DNA of 64,000 nucleotides from Granulicella rosea (lineage in GTDB: Bacteria > Acidobacteriota > Terriglobia > Terriglobales > Acidobacteriaceae), in the NCBI RefSeq assembly GCF_900188085.1, contig NZ_FZOU01000003.1, forward strand, positions 434,001 through 498,000, written 5' to 3'. A program made the position numbers and the translations under genes. The notes under the pieces are model-generated. The model was not told the DNA's origin, searched no databases, and saw nothing but the letters and a program-made list of their open reading frames with translations. Below are positions 48,024-56,987 of the stretch, piece after piece; the first letter of the stretch is position 1, and every line of letters begins with the position of its first letter.

Positions 48024-49067
48024 ATGCAACGAACACAGTTCGAGAGGATGGATTCATTGAACAAAGCGATGGTAGTGGCGGCGTTGGCGTCGACGATTGG
48101 GTTTACCGGAACCGTTCTGGCACAGGCCGCGCCCGCGGCGGCAGCGCCTGCGCCGCAGAAGTCTCTGCAACTGCAGTCGCTCGATCCGGTGACGAAGGCG
48201 GACCCGTTTCCCGCAGTCGACCCGAAGAACTTTACCGCCCCCAGCCCCACGCTTGAGACGGTCGACGGGTTCCTGAAGTCGCTCTGGGGATACGATGTGA
48301 ACCGCATCTGGCGCGTGGAGGCGATCCAGAAGACGGATGCGCCGGGCGTCGCGAAGGTCGTGGTCTTCGTCTCCGAGCGTGCGCCGAATGCGCAGGTGCA
48401 GAGCACGGCGTTCTTCATCACGCCCGACGGTAAGCATGCGGTCGCGGGCGGCAGCGTCATCTCGTTTGGCGCGAAGCCATTCGCGGACCTGAACGCCATG
48501 CTGGCCTCGCGGGCCGACGGCGCCACACGCGGCTCGGTGAGCAAGAAGCTGATGCTGGTCGAGTTCTCGGACCTGCAGTGCCCACACTGCAAGGAGGCTC
48601 AGGAGACGATGAAGAACCTGGAGCGCGACTACCCAAACGCGCACATCGTCTATCAGCCCTTTCCGCTGGTGCAGATCCATCCATTCGCCTTCCAGGCCGC
48701 GACCTACGGGGCGTGCGTGGCGAAGCAGAAGAACGAGGCCTACTTCACCTATGCGCAGGCCGTCTACGACACGCAGAGCGCGCTGACGCCCGAGACCGGC
48801 GACGACACGCTGAAGGCCGCGGTGACCAAGGCCGGACTCGATCCGGCGGCTGTTGCGACCTGCGCGGCTACGCCTGCGATCAAGGAACAGGTGAACGCAT
48901 CGCTCAAGCTGGGCGAGGATGCGGGCGTCGATCAGACCCCGATGCTGGCCGTCAACGGACGCCTGCTGCCGCTGGGCGCCATCCCGTACGAGACGCTGAA
49001 GAACATCATCGACTTCACCGAGGCCGAGGATGGAACGACAGTGGCGCCGGGGCTGAAGGTGCGGTAA
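48024..49067 (+). CDS. secreted DsbA-like thioredoxin-fold protein
   Basis: 347 residues. Signal peptide to about residue 35 (VLAQA), an extension of ~120 residues, then a DsbA/thioredoxin domain with active site CPHC in EFSDLQCPHCKEAQ (about 188-201) and the cis-Pro loop VDQTPMLAVNG. This fits periplasmic thiol oxidoreductases that form or isomerise disulfides. Start uncertain: ATG at 48024, with a second in-frame ATG at 48048. Partner DsbB is not seen. Confidence 0.86.
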   Translation: MQRTQFERMDSLNKAMVVAALASTIGFTGTVLAQAAPAAAAPAPQKSLQLQSLDPVTKADPFPAVDPKNFTAPSPTLETVDGFLKSLWGYDVNRIWRVEAIQKTDAPGVAKVVVFVSERAPNAQVQSTAFFITPDGKHAVAGGSVISFGAKPFADLNAMLASRADGATRGSVSKKLMLVEFSDLQCPHCKEAQETMKNLERDYPNAHIVYQPFPLVQIHPFAFQAATYGACVAKQKNEAYFTYAQAVYDTQSALTPETGDDTLKAAVTKAGLDPAAVATCAATPAIKEQVNASLKLGEDAGVDQTPMLAVNGRLLPLGAIPYETLKNIIDFTEAEDGTTVAPGLKVR

Positions 49068-49095
49068 ACGCTCTTCCCTGGAACCAATGCTGGAC

Positions 49096-49137
49096 GCCCC
49101 ATGTCTCGATGTCTCAGACATGGGGCTTTTCGTTTGG
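49096..49137 (+). terminator. intrinsic terminator
   Basis: GCCCCATGTCT (49096-49106) and AGACATGGGGC (49116-49126) form an 11-bp perfect stem followed by TTTT. Ends the DsbA-like gene. Confidence 0.8.
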
Positions 49138-49154
49138 TGGAGAGAAAGGGCAGC

Positions 49155-50462
49155 CTACCCCGCGCTCATGTAGGCGAAGCGGAAGAGAAACAGAGCGGCC
49201 AGGGTGTAGAGCATCCAGTGCTGGCGGCGTCCTCGTCCGGTGGCGAGTTCCAGCACCGCGAAGCTGATGATGCCGAACGACAGGCCCGTGGCAATGGAGT
49301 ACGTCAGCGGAATCGTGATCAGCGTCAGGAAGCTGGGGATGGCGATGCGCGGCTCCTCCCAGTCGATGCGCGCGGCGCCGGCGACCATGAGTGCGCCGAC
49401 CAGGATCAACGCCGGCGCGGTGGCGAAGTCCGGGATGGCCCCGATGGCGGGCGCGATGAAGATGGCGAGGAAGAAGAGGATGCCGGTGGTGATGGCGGTG
49501 ACGCCGGTGCGTCCGCCGGCCGCGACTCCGGCCGAGCTTTCGATGTAGCTGGTGACGGTCGAGGTGCCGGCCAGCGCGCCGACGACCGTGGCGCTGGCGT
49601 CGGCGAAGAAGATCTTATCGAGCCGAGGGATGGTGTGGTCGTCGGCGATCAGGCCTGCGCGTTCGGTCACCGCGACCAGCGTGCCGATGTTGTCGAACAG
49701 GTCGACGAAGAGGAAGACGAAGATGATCTCGAGCGCGTTCATCTTCAGCGCGCCGCGCAGGTCCATGTGGAAGGCGGTGGCCGAGATCGCCAGCGGGTTG
49801 AAGGTCGAGGGCTGGTACTTGACCTGATGGAAGAGGATGCCGACGATGAGCGTGCCGAGCACGCCGATCAGCATCGACGCCTTCACCTTGTACGCCTGCA
49901 GGATGGCGATGAGCACGATGCCGAAGATCGCGAGTTGCGTGGTGTGCGCATGCAGGTTGCCGAGGGTGACCGTCGTCGCCGGGCTGGGCACGATGATGCC
50001 GGAGTTGCGCAGCCCGATGAATGCAATGAACAGGCCGATGCCGCCCGCGACCGCCGCGTGGAGCTGGTAGGGAATCGCCGCCAGCAGCTTCTGCCGGATG
50101 CCGCCGAAGGTCAGCAGCAGAAAGATGACGCCCGAGAGAAAGACGGCGCCGAGCGCGGTCTGCCAGGGCACGCCCATGCCCTTGACGACCGTGTAGGTAA
50201 AGTACGCGTTCAACCCCATACCCGGCGCGAGCGCCAGCGGATAGTTGGCGATGGTTCCCATCAGGATCGACCCGAAGGCCGCGCAGAGGCAGGTGCTGGT
50301 GGTGACCGCCGCAAGCGGCATGCCGGTCTGCGAGAGAATCGCCGGGTTCACGAAGATGATGTACGCCATCGTGATGAAGGTGGTGAGACCGGCGAGGATC
50401 TCGGTGCGCCAGGTGGTTCCGTGGGCGGCAAAGCCGAAGTACTGTTCGAGACGGGTGCGCAT
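49155..50462 (-). CDS. NCS2-family purine permease (AzgA/PbuG-like)
   Basis: 435 residues with about 12-14 membrane helices. Family features: GLTTFITMAYIIFVNP near the start, ALAPGMGLNAYFTYTVV, LFVDLFDNIGTLVAV, and ASATVVGALAGTSTVTSYIESSAGVAAGGRTG (the last two blocks carry the substrate residues). Imports adenine, guanine or hypoxanthine. No purine riboswitch is seen ahead of it. Confidence 0.93.
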   Translation of the reverse strand: MRTRLEQYFGFAAHGTTWRTEILAGLTTFITMAYIIFVNPAILSQTGMPLAAVTTSTCLCAAFGSILMGTIANYPLALAPGMGLNAYFTYTVVKGMGVPWQTALGAVFLSGVIFLLLTFGGIRQKLLAAIPYQLHAAVAGGIGLFIAFIGLRNSGIIVPSPATTVTLGNLHAHTTQLAIFGIVLIAILQAYKVKASMLIGVLGTLIVGILFHQVKYQPSTFNPLAISATAFHMDLRGALKMNALEIIFVFLFVDLFDNIGTLVAVTERAGLIADDHTIPRLDKIFFADASATVVGALAGTSTVTSYIESSAGVAAGGRTGVTAITTGILFFLAIFIAPAIGAIPDFATAPALILVGALMVAGAARIDWEEPRIAIPSFLTLITIPLTYSIATGLSFGIISFAVLELATGRGRRQHWMLYTLAALFLFRFAYMSAG

Positions 50463-50548
50463 GTCGGCGGATGCCCTCTTTGGGTGCAGAATTTGCGGCT
50501 GAGTTCGTTCAGAATAACGTGAGATGAATGTTCCGCCGGAGGAAACTT

Positions 50549-51037
50549 ATGAACGCCGAAGAAGTGAAGCAAATGCTGGGACTTATGCCGCATCCGCGCG
50601 AGGGTGGGTGGTATGTGCGGACGTATGAGGCGTCGGAAACGGTCGAGCTGGCGCGATATCCGTCGGCGCGGCGGACCGGGACGGCGATCTACTATCTGCT
50701 GGAGCCGAATACCTTCAGCGAGATGCACCTGCTGGCGTCGGACGAGGTCTTCCACTTCTACGCGGGCGATCCGGTGGAGCAGATTCAGCTCTTTCCCGAT
50801 GGCACGGGGCTGCGCGTCGTGATCGGCAACGATCTTGCCGGCGGGGCGCGGCCACAGGTGGTCGTGCCCCACGGGGTTTGGCAGGGGGCGCGGCTTGTGC
50901 CTGGCGGAACGTGGGCGCTGCTGGGGTGTACGGTCAGTCCGGGGTTCGAGTTCGAGGACTACACGGCGGGCGACCGGGCGGAGCTTTGCGGTCTGTGGCG
51001 CGAGTGGGCGGAGGAGATCGCCGAGCTTACACGGTAG
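50549..51037 (+). CDS. cupin protein, DUF985-type
   Basis: 162 residues from the ATG at 50549, chosen because GGAGGAAA lies upstream; an ATG at 50528 is less likely. A beta-barrel with HPREGGWYVRTYEA, TAIYYLLEPN, EMHLLASDEVFHFYAGDPVEQI and VPHGVWQGARL. These are DUF985/cupin motifs; catalytic role unknown. Its 3' end overlaps the convergent aquaporin gene by 11 bases. Confidence 0.88.
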   Translation: MNAEEVKQMLGLMPHPREGGWYVRTYEASETVELARYPSARRTGTAIYYLLEPNTFSEMHLLASDEVFHFYAGDPVEQIQLFPDGTGLRVVIGNDLAGGARPQVVVPHGVWQGARLVPGGTWALLGCTVSPGFEFEDYTAGDRAELCGLWREWAEEIAELTR

Positions 51038-51776
51038 GTTTCTGCTGCAGGTGCCGATGGGTGAAGTAGGGCCTGGGGCGCGGTTCGGTCAGCCGCAGAT
51101 AGAGTTCCGCAGACGTCAACATGCCGAGCACAGGCGCGGCGAAGTAGATCCAGACCGCAGTCCAGAGTTGGGCAAAGATCGCCGAGCCGACCGTGCGAGC
51201 GGGGTTGATGCTGAAGCCGGAGACCGGCGCGAAGACGAGGATGTAGCCGAAGATAAGTGTGCCCACCATGTAGGTTGTGTAGGGCGCGAGTCTCGGACGG
51301 TTTGAGGTGGTGAGCACGACAGCCATCAGCAGCGCGGCCATGAAGAGCTCCGCCGCGAAGGCCGCGCCTGTGCCCCACGGGCCGGGCACGGTCACGGCGT
51401 AGTTTACCTCCGGTACGGCGAGAGCGCGGCCGGCCAGCATGGCGGACAGCCCGACGCCGAGGATGCCTCCCGCGAAGTGCGCGGCGATATAGCAGACGGC
51501 GTCCACGGGGCCGATCTTTCCCAGCCGCAGAAACGTGAGGGTGATGGCCGGATTGAACTGCGCGCCGGAGCGCTTGCCCCACGGAGACTTGATGATGGCG
51601 ACGGCGGTCGCACCCATTGCGATACCCATGCAGGCTCGGCGGAGGGTAGCGTCGGGAATCCAATGCAGGGCAGGCGACGCCGGATGGTAGAGCAGGACCG
51701 TGAAGAGGCAGGCGGAAAGCATGAAGGCGGCCAGCTCGGCGGCTTCCATCAGGTAAAGCGGCCAGTGCTTACGCAT
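51027..51776 (-). CDS. aquaporin / MIP-family channel
   Basis: 249 residues with six membrane helices and both NPA-type loops: NPAITL (about residue 76) and NPARTV (about residue 195). The region before the second NPA (APVSGFSI) is like aquaporin-type members, but whether water or glycerol passes cannot be told. The tail is polar. The stop overlaps the cupin gene end. Confidence 0.9.
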   Translation of the reverse strand: MRKHWPLYLMEAAELAAFMLSACLFTVLLYHPASPALHWIPDATLRRACMGIAMGATAVAIIKSPWGKRSGAQFNPAITLTFLRLGKIGPVDAVCYIAAHFAGGILGVGLSAMLAGRALAVPEVNYAVTVPGPWGTGAAFAAELFMAALLMAVVLTTSNRPRLAPYTTYMVGTLIFGYILVFAPVSGFSINPARTVGSAIFAQLWTAVWIYFAAPVLGMLTSAELYLRLTEPRPRPYFTHRHLQQKPTV

Positions 51777-51829
51777 CGCGCGATCCCAGATTGTCGTTGG
51801 GGCGGTGCAGGAGGCAAAACAAGAAAAGT

Positions 51830-52264
51830 CTACTGAGGTCCAACGCCAGGCTTGATGGCGGCTTCCGATTCGGTTCCTGCGCCTTCAGCGGCGGAGCTGG
51901 CGTTCGGGCCGAGACCCAGCTTGATGATGGCCCGTGCGTCGGGGACGATTTTCGTCTGCCATCCGTTATCGGACTGCAGCTTCTGCATCGCGGTTTCGGT
52001 CTGGGCATCCCACACGCCGGTGGCCGAGCCGCTCATGTAGCCGCTCTTAATAAGAGCGGACTGAATCTGAGTGGCGCGAGCCGGGTCGATGACGCGTTGC
52101 GCGGCAGGCCGCGGTGCGGGCTTCGGAGTAGAAGCAGCGTGCTTGCTGCTCGCAAACAGCCTGGGGGAGGTGGGTCCGCGGTGTGCGCGAGGCATGGCCG
52201 CTGCAGGCAGGGCTGCGGCGAACAAAATGCACGAGCTGAGAGCGAGAACAGAGCCGAACCGCAT
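51830..52264 (-). CDS. secreted peptidoglycan-binding-domain protein
   Basis: 144 residues. Signal peptide (MRFGSVLALSSCILFAAALPAAA), Pro/Ser linker, then a PG_binding_1 domain (ATQIQSALIKSGYMSG, GVWDAQTETAMQKLQSDNGW) of about 60 residues, and an acidic/alanine tail. The domain binds cell-wall peptide. The ATG at 52264 is preferred to one at 52300. It lacks any catalytic domain. Confidence 0.85.
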   Translation of the reverse strand: MRFGSVLALSSCILFAAALPAAAMPRAHRGPTSPRLFASSKHAASTPKPAPRPAAQRVIDPARATQIQSALIKSGYMSGSATGVWDAQTETAMQKLQSDNGWQTKIVPDARAIIKLGLGPNASSAAEGAGTESEAAIKPGVGPQ

Positions 52265-52479
52265 ACTGGAACGTTGCCTCGAACAAAGTATCGAGGACAC
52301 GCTTCAAAGTGTCACCCGATTACCTGACAAGAGTATCGGGTCGATCAACGGTTGGCAATAGGAAATGGTTGCCCACGTTAGGTATTTTTTTTCCAATGGA
52401 TGGTACTTTTGTGTGACCTCCGGCATCCAATGCCGTCGCGATTTCCGCGAAGACATTGGATGCCCGAAGAATCAACGGT

Positions 52480-54120
52480 TTAGCGAATCGTTCCGCCGAC
52501 GAAGGAGTTGCCGCCCTGCTTCGACGCAGTGTTGCGGATGACGAAGACGACGTCATCGCCAACATTCAGGCCAGAGACGATGGCGTTGTAGCTGGCCATG
52601 TCGGTGACTGGTTTTTTGTTGATCTCCGTAATCAGCGCGCCTTTGCCGAGGTTGATCTCGTCGGCGAAGGAGCCGGGCCGGACGCTGGTGATGGTGACTC
52701 CGCCCTTGATGCCCAGCTTGGCCGCCTGTGCCGCCGGGAGCGGCGAGACGGTGATGCCGAGCTTGCTCTCGCCGGCATCGGCCTGCTGCGGTGCGGCTGC
52801 GTCGTCGTCCGTGTTCGCGGTGATGTCGGAGTAGGTCTTCGCACGGTCGCCGATGGTGACGCTCGCGGTCATCTGCTTGCCGTCGCGGACGTAGCCGATC
52901 TTGACCGAAGAGCCGACCTTGCGGGCGGAGATATCCTGCACCATGTCATCTCCGTCGGCGATCTTGCGCCCGTCGATGGAGATGATGACGTCGTTCGGCT
53001 GCAGACCAGCCTTGGCCGCGCCGCCGGTCGGGCTGACGGTCGTGATGATGATGCCGCCGTTGCCGTAGCCGTAGATGCGGTTGACCGCCGAAGACTGCGC
53101 CGCCTGGAAGGTGATGCCGATCGAGCCGCGGATGACCTTATGCTCCGGTCCGATGAGCATGTTGTAGACCGACGCGACGATATTCGACGGCATGGCGAAG
53201 CCGACGCCCTGCGAACCCATGGACTGGGTATAGATCGCGGTGTTCATGCCGACGACCTGGCCGGCCATGTCGACCAGCGGACCGCCGGAGTTGCCGGGAT
53301 TGATGGCTGCGTCGGTCTGGATGAACTTCTGAAACTGCTTCGAAAGGCCGTTCGCGTCGCGGTCGTCGATGGAGCGGTTCTTCGCGCTGACGATGCCGGC
53401 CGTGACGGTCTGCGAGAGCGAGAACGGGCTGCCGATGGCGAGCACCCAGTCGCCGACCTGCGCGCCGTCGGAGTTGCCGAGCTTGACGGTCGGGAGCGGG
53501 GTCTTCACGTCGATCTTGATGACCGCGATGTCGGTCTCGGGGTCGACGCCGACGACACGCGCCGGGACGCCCTCGTCCGCCTCGTCGTGGTCGCTGGCGA
53601 GCTTCACGAAGATCTTGTCGGCCTTGTCGACGACGTGGTTGTTGGTGATGATGTAGCCCTGCGAGTCGACGATGAAGCCCGAACCGAGTGCGCGACGCTC
53701 GCCGCCGCCCTGTCCGTCGCCGTCGTCATCGCCTTGTCCGCCGCCCTGTCCGCCGAAGAAGCGGTTGAAGAAGTCCTCGGGGCTCTGGGGATCGCCCTGT
53801 CCGCCGCCTTGCCCGCCTGCGCCGGGCCGGCGCTTCTTCTTGGGCGATTCCTTGGGCAGCGACTCGGTGTTGATGTTCACGACCGCCGGGCCGACCTGCT
53901 TGGCGATGGCGGAGAAGCCGTTCGAAAGATTGGTCGGATTGGGAATGACCAGTGGACGCGCGCTCGAGCTATCGACCCCTTGCTGCTCCTTGCCGCTGAC
54001 GCTGCGAGTGAGCACCGACCCCGCAAGGACGCCGATGGAGAGCGTTGCGAGCAGCGTGAAGGTGGTGGTGAGGCGGTGGCTGCGGAGGCGAGTGAAGAAA
54101 TGCGGCTTCTGTGATTCCAT
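52480..54120 (-). CDS. htrA: HtrA/DegP-family periplasmic serine protease
   Basis: 546 residues. One N-terminal membrane anchor (about 20-40), a Gln/Gly-rich linker (QGGGQGD...), trypsin-like domain with His in ITNNHVVDK, Asp in PETDIAVIKID and Ser in NPGNSGGPLVD, then two PDZ domains (GGIIITTVSPTGGAAKAG, GGVTITSVRPGSFADEI). It degrades misfolded envelope proteins. ATG at 54120 chosen (GAGG upstream); a TTG at 54138 would add six residues. A sigma-E-like promoter candidate lies ahead of it. Confidence 0.93.
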   Translation of the reverse strand: MESQKPHFFTRLRSHRLTTTFTLLATLSIGVLAGSVLTRSVSGKEQQGVDSSSARPLVIPNPTNLSNGFSAIAKQVGPAVVNINTESLPKESPKKKRRPGAGGQGGGQGDPQSPEDFFNRFFGGQGGGQGDDDGDGQGGGERRALGSGFIVDSQGYIITNNHVVDKADKIFVKLASDHDEADEGVPARVVGVDPETDIAVIKIDVKTPLPTVKLGNSDGAQVGDWVLAIGSPFSLSQTVTAGIVSAKNRSIDDRDANGLSKQFQKFIQTDAAINPGNSGGPLVDMAGQVVGMNTAIYTQSMGSQGVGFAMPSNIVASVYNMLIGPEHKVIRGSIGITFQAAQSSAVNRIYGYGNGGIIITTVSPTGGAAKAGLQPNDVIISIDGRKIADGDDMVQDISARKVGSSVKIGYVRDGKQMTASVTIGDRAKTYSDITANTDDDAAAPQQADAGESKLGITVSPLPAAQAAKLGIKGGVTITSVRPGSFADEINLGKGALITEINKKPVTDMASYNAIVSGLNVGDDVVFVIRNTASKQGGNSFVGGTIR

Positions 54121-54261
54121 GGGTCGAGGGTTCCTCAATTCATGCAGTATGCGGGTCTCGCCGTAAACGAAACGGCTGGCACTGCCCAGTATATAGATGC
54201 GTGTGCGCAGCTTACGGCACTTTTCTCACCGGGCGAAACGCAGGAATTGCTTGTCGTTTGG

Positions 54262-54289
54262 TTAGACGCCCATTTTGAGGGAAAGTTTT
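54262..54289 (-). promoter_or_regulatory. candidate ECF (sigma-E-type) promoter of htrA
   Basis: On the minus strand AAAACTT (54289-54283) is followed after exactly 16 bases by TCTAA (54266-54262). The E. coli sigma-E consensus is GGAACTT-N16-TCTAA type and its classic target is degP. The leader to htrA is about 142 bases. Confidence 0.35.
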
Positions 54290-54298
54290 GGGCTGGGA

Positions 54299-55606
54299 CT
54301 AAAGAACTAGTAGCTGGGCGTTGTCGAGCTGCTGCGCGGTGTCCAACAGGATGAGCAGGATGCGGCGCAGCGCGGTCTCGCGACCGGTGGGGTCGTACCA
54401 TTCGGCCTCGGTGTGGATGCCGTCGCCCGTGCCGCCGGTGGCGATCGCGACGGCGGGAACTTTGAGCGCGAGCGGCAGGTTGGCGTCGGTGGACCCGATG
54501 CGCGGCTCGGTGCGGATAGAGAGGTGCCGGTCGACCGCGCGGATGGTCTGGAAGAGCGGCGCGTCCTCGGACAGGGCGCCGGCCGGCCGGCTGCCGATGG
54601 TCTCGATCTGCAGCTTCGCGGGCGGTTGGTGGGGGTTCTGCCGGTTAGCGCGCGCGATGAGCAGCTCAAGGGTGCGGTGGAGGTTCAGCTCGGTCATGGC
54701 GAGTTGGTCGGGGTCGGTCGAACGCAGGTCGAGCAGCGCGGAGGCCGAGGTGGGGATGGAGTTGACGCTGGTGCCGCCGGAGATCATGCCGGGGCTGAGC
54801 GTGGTGCGGGGCGAGGCGGGAAGCGGCATCTCGGCCAGCGCGGCCAGGCAGCGGCTGAGCAGGGTAATGGGGTTGGGCGCGCCGGCGTCGGTCCAAGAAT
54901 GGCCGCCGGGGCCGCTGACCGTGACGCGGAAGCGCCGGCTGCCGAGCGCGCGGTTGACCACCGTGCCGGTTCCGCCGCCTTCGAGTGCGATGGCCGCGCC
55001 GATGCGGCCTTGGTACGCGCCGCGCTCGAAGAGCTGCCGCATGCCGCGCAGGTCGCCTTCGCCCTCCTCGCCGACGTTCGCCGCGAAGAGGATGGGGAGT
55101 GAGATGCCTGCGCACTGGAGGGCTGCCGCGATGCCGAGCAGGGCGGAGAGGCCGGCGGCGTTGTCGCATGCGCCGGGGGCGAGGATGCGTGGGCCATCCT
55201 CCGTCGGCTGGGTGGCGGTTCCGGCGGGGAAGACGGTGTCCAGATGCGCCGAAATCAGGAGGTATTTCGTTTTGGGGCTGGGCTCGCCGGCTGAAACCCA
55301 CGTCTCGGAATCGAAACCTGATTGAAGATTGGAGGCGCCCGAATTGGTGCGTAGTTCGGCGAGGGCGTTGCCCTCTTCATCCAGGTGGACGTTCTCCAGT
55401 CCTAGCTGTGTGAAGCGTTCGGCGAACCACTCCGCGCGCGGTCGTTCGCCGAAGGGCGGAGCGGGGATGGCGAGCATCTGCAACTGCCACTGGCGGAGCT
55501 GCGGCTGATGCAGGTGCAGCCAGTGGAAGGCGCGGTGGACGGAAGGGATTGCCGCAAGGCGGCTGATGCGGTGCTGCGCCATGGCCGTCGCGGCAGAGGT
55601 GAACAT
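54299..55606 (-). CDS. M20-family metallopeptidase (peptidase T-like)
   Basis: 435 residues. Zinc site SAHLDTVF, then ACDNAAG for the bridging aspartate, NVGEEGEGDL for the catalytic Glu pair, and the last histidine in GIHTEAEW. The dimerisation lid has GPGGHSWTDAGAPNP. It resembles peptidase T/ArgE-like enzymes. GGAGG is placed well before the ATG. Cytoplasmic; substrate not known. A second member of this family lies at 41.3 kb. Confidence 0.9.
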   Translation of the reverse strand: MFTSAATAMAQHRISRLAAIPSVHRAFHWLHLHQPQLRQWQLQMLAIPAPPFGERPRAEWFAERFTQLGLENVHLDEEGNALAELRTNSGASNLQSGFDSETWVSAGEPSPKTKYLLISAHLDTVFPAGTATQPTEDGPRILAPGACDNAAGLSALLGIAAALQCAGISLPILFAANVGEEGEGDLRGMRQLFERGAYQGRIGAAIALEGGGTGTVVNRALGSRRFRVTVSGPGGHSWTDAGAPNPITLLSRCLAALAEMPLPASPRTTLSPGMISGGTSVNSIPTSASALLDLRSTDPDQLAMTELNLHRTLELLIARANRQNPHQPPAKLQIETIGSRPAGALSEDAPLFQTIRAVDRHLSIRTEPRIGSTDANLPLALKVPAVAIATGGTGDGIHTEAEWYDPTGRETALRRILLILLDTAQQLDNAQLLVL

Positions 55607-55713
55607 CAGGAGACCTCCGGGCCAAAACTAACTGTTTTGATGATTCGCGCAATGGCGGAGGTAAACATATCAGGATGCCTCCGCAGGGAAGCAAACGACA
55701 AAGGCAAAAGCGA

Positions 55714-55752
55714 AATACGGGGGTCCTCCGCTTCGCTCAGGATGACGAGCCT
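55714..55752 (+). repeat. solo R2 repeat arm
   Basis: A single copy of the R2 arm (AATACGGGGGTCC then TCAGGATGAC). The same arm is one half of the palindromes at 25749 and 61291. Confidence 0.75.
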
Positions 55753-55800
55753 CTTGGGCGGGGACTGGAGATGAAGGCGCAGATTGACCGGAGGTGGATA

Positions 55801-56592
55801 TCAATAGACCACCTCGACGAGGAAGAGTCCGCTGGCGGGTGCGGTGGGGCCGGCGGCGGAGCGGCTTTGGGCGGCGATGATCTTCGCGATGTCTCCGGCT
55901 GCGATGCGCCCTGCGCCTGCGTCGACGAAGGCGCCGACGAGGTTTCGCACCATATGGTGCAGGAAGCCGGAGCCGGTCACGCGGTAGACGAGGAGTTCGT
56001 CCCGGTGGGTCCAGTCGGAGGCGAAGATGGTGCGGACGTTCGACGCTTCCACCGTGGACCCGGCCTTGCGGGCGGTGCGGTCGGGGTCCGACGCGGCGAA
56101 GCTGGTGAAGTCGTGCGTGCCGAGGACGTCCTGCGCGGCCTGCTGCATCCGGTCGAGGTCGAGCGGCCAGCGGCAGTCCCAGACCCAGGGCGCCAGCATG
56201 GGCGAGCAGATGCGATCCGGCAAGCCGGGCTGCCAGCGGTCGTGCGGGAAGATCCGGTATTCATACGTCTTGCGCACGGCGGAGTAGCGGGCGTGGAAGC
56301 CCTCGGGGGCGGCTTCGAGCGACAGGATGCGGATGCTGGGCGGCAGCGCGCGATTCAGGGCGCGGTGCAGATTCTGGGCCGGGATGGGCGCGGCGAGCTC
56401 GAAGCTGGCGACCTGTCCGAGCGCGTGGACGCCGGTGTCGGTGCGTCCGGAGCCCTGCGGCAGCACGTCTTCGCCCGTGACGTGGAGGATCGCGGCGGCG
56501 AGCGTACCCTGCACGGTCGACAGTCCGGGCTGAATCTGCCAGCCATGAAACGGCGTTCCGTCGTACGCGAGGATGAGCTTCCAGAGGGGCAT
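55801..56592 (-). CDS. truA: tRNA pseudouridine(38-40) synthase
   Basis: 263 residues. TruA makes pseudouridine at positions 38-40 of tRNA anticodon stems. N-terminal LILAYDGTPFHGWQ, catalytic aspartate in GSGRTDTGVHALGQ (about residue 55), ALPPSIRI, and the C-terminal TGSGFLHHMVRNLVG are diagnostic. The ATG at 56592 gives the usual size; a GTG at 56613 with GGGGAA upstream is also possible. Nearest neighbours are unrelated. Confidence 0.94.
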   Translation of the reverse strand: MPLWKLILAYDGTPFHGWQIQPGLSTVQGTLAAAILHVTGEDVLPQGSGRTDTGVHALGQVASFELAAPIPAQNLHRALNRALPPSIRILSLEAAPEGFHARYSAVRKTYEYRIFPHDRWQPGLPDRICSPMLAPWVWDCRWPLDLDRMQQAAQDVLGTHDFTSFAASDPDRTARKAGSTVEASNVRTIFASDWTHRDELLVYRVTGSGFLHHMVRNLVGAFVDAGAGRIAAGDIAKIIAAQSRSAAGPTAPASGLFLVEVVY

Positions 56593-56613
56593 AGTGTGTT
56601 TGGCTATCTCCAC

Positions 56614-56987
56614 GATAACGCTTCCCCGGAGTTCCGGCGATGGGCGGCTATCCGGGGCATTCGATTGGTATGATGAGGGATATCGAAGAATTTGGATGGT
56701 TGCGGTGATTTTCGGGAACGAAAACCGGCGGCGATGCGTAACGGAGAGATAGAGGTTGCAGGGAGCGCCGGAAAGCATATTTTTTGCGAGACTTCGGCGC
56801 GGTCGGCTTCGTCTAGTAGAAGATCACTCCAACGTAGCAGTGGGTCTCCGGGATTTTCAGGCGTCCGGATTTGAGAAGTCATGGCGGAGGCATGCGCCAT
56901 GAGCCGGACAGAGTTCGATTCGAAGTTCGCCGACGCCGCAACAGCGGCGCCGGCACAGTTGGAAACAAGAGGCTGGAGAGCACAAAC
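56614..56987 (+). other. 374-base gap before the TolC-type gene
   Basis: No gene is called. It contains ATGGCG/GCGCCAT arms (56881-56900) and a T-rich run near 56779. It must hold promoters for truA (leftward) and the TolC-type gene (rightward). Confidence 0.4.

Noticed and set aside
54142..54354. Open frame of 70 codons between htrA and the M20 peptidase
   Set aside because: No ribosome site, no family features, and it runs into the end of the M20 gene on the other strand.
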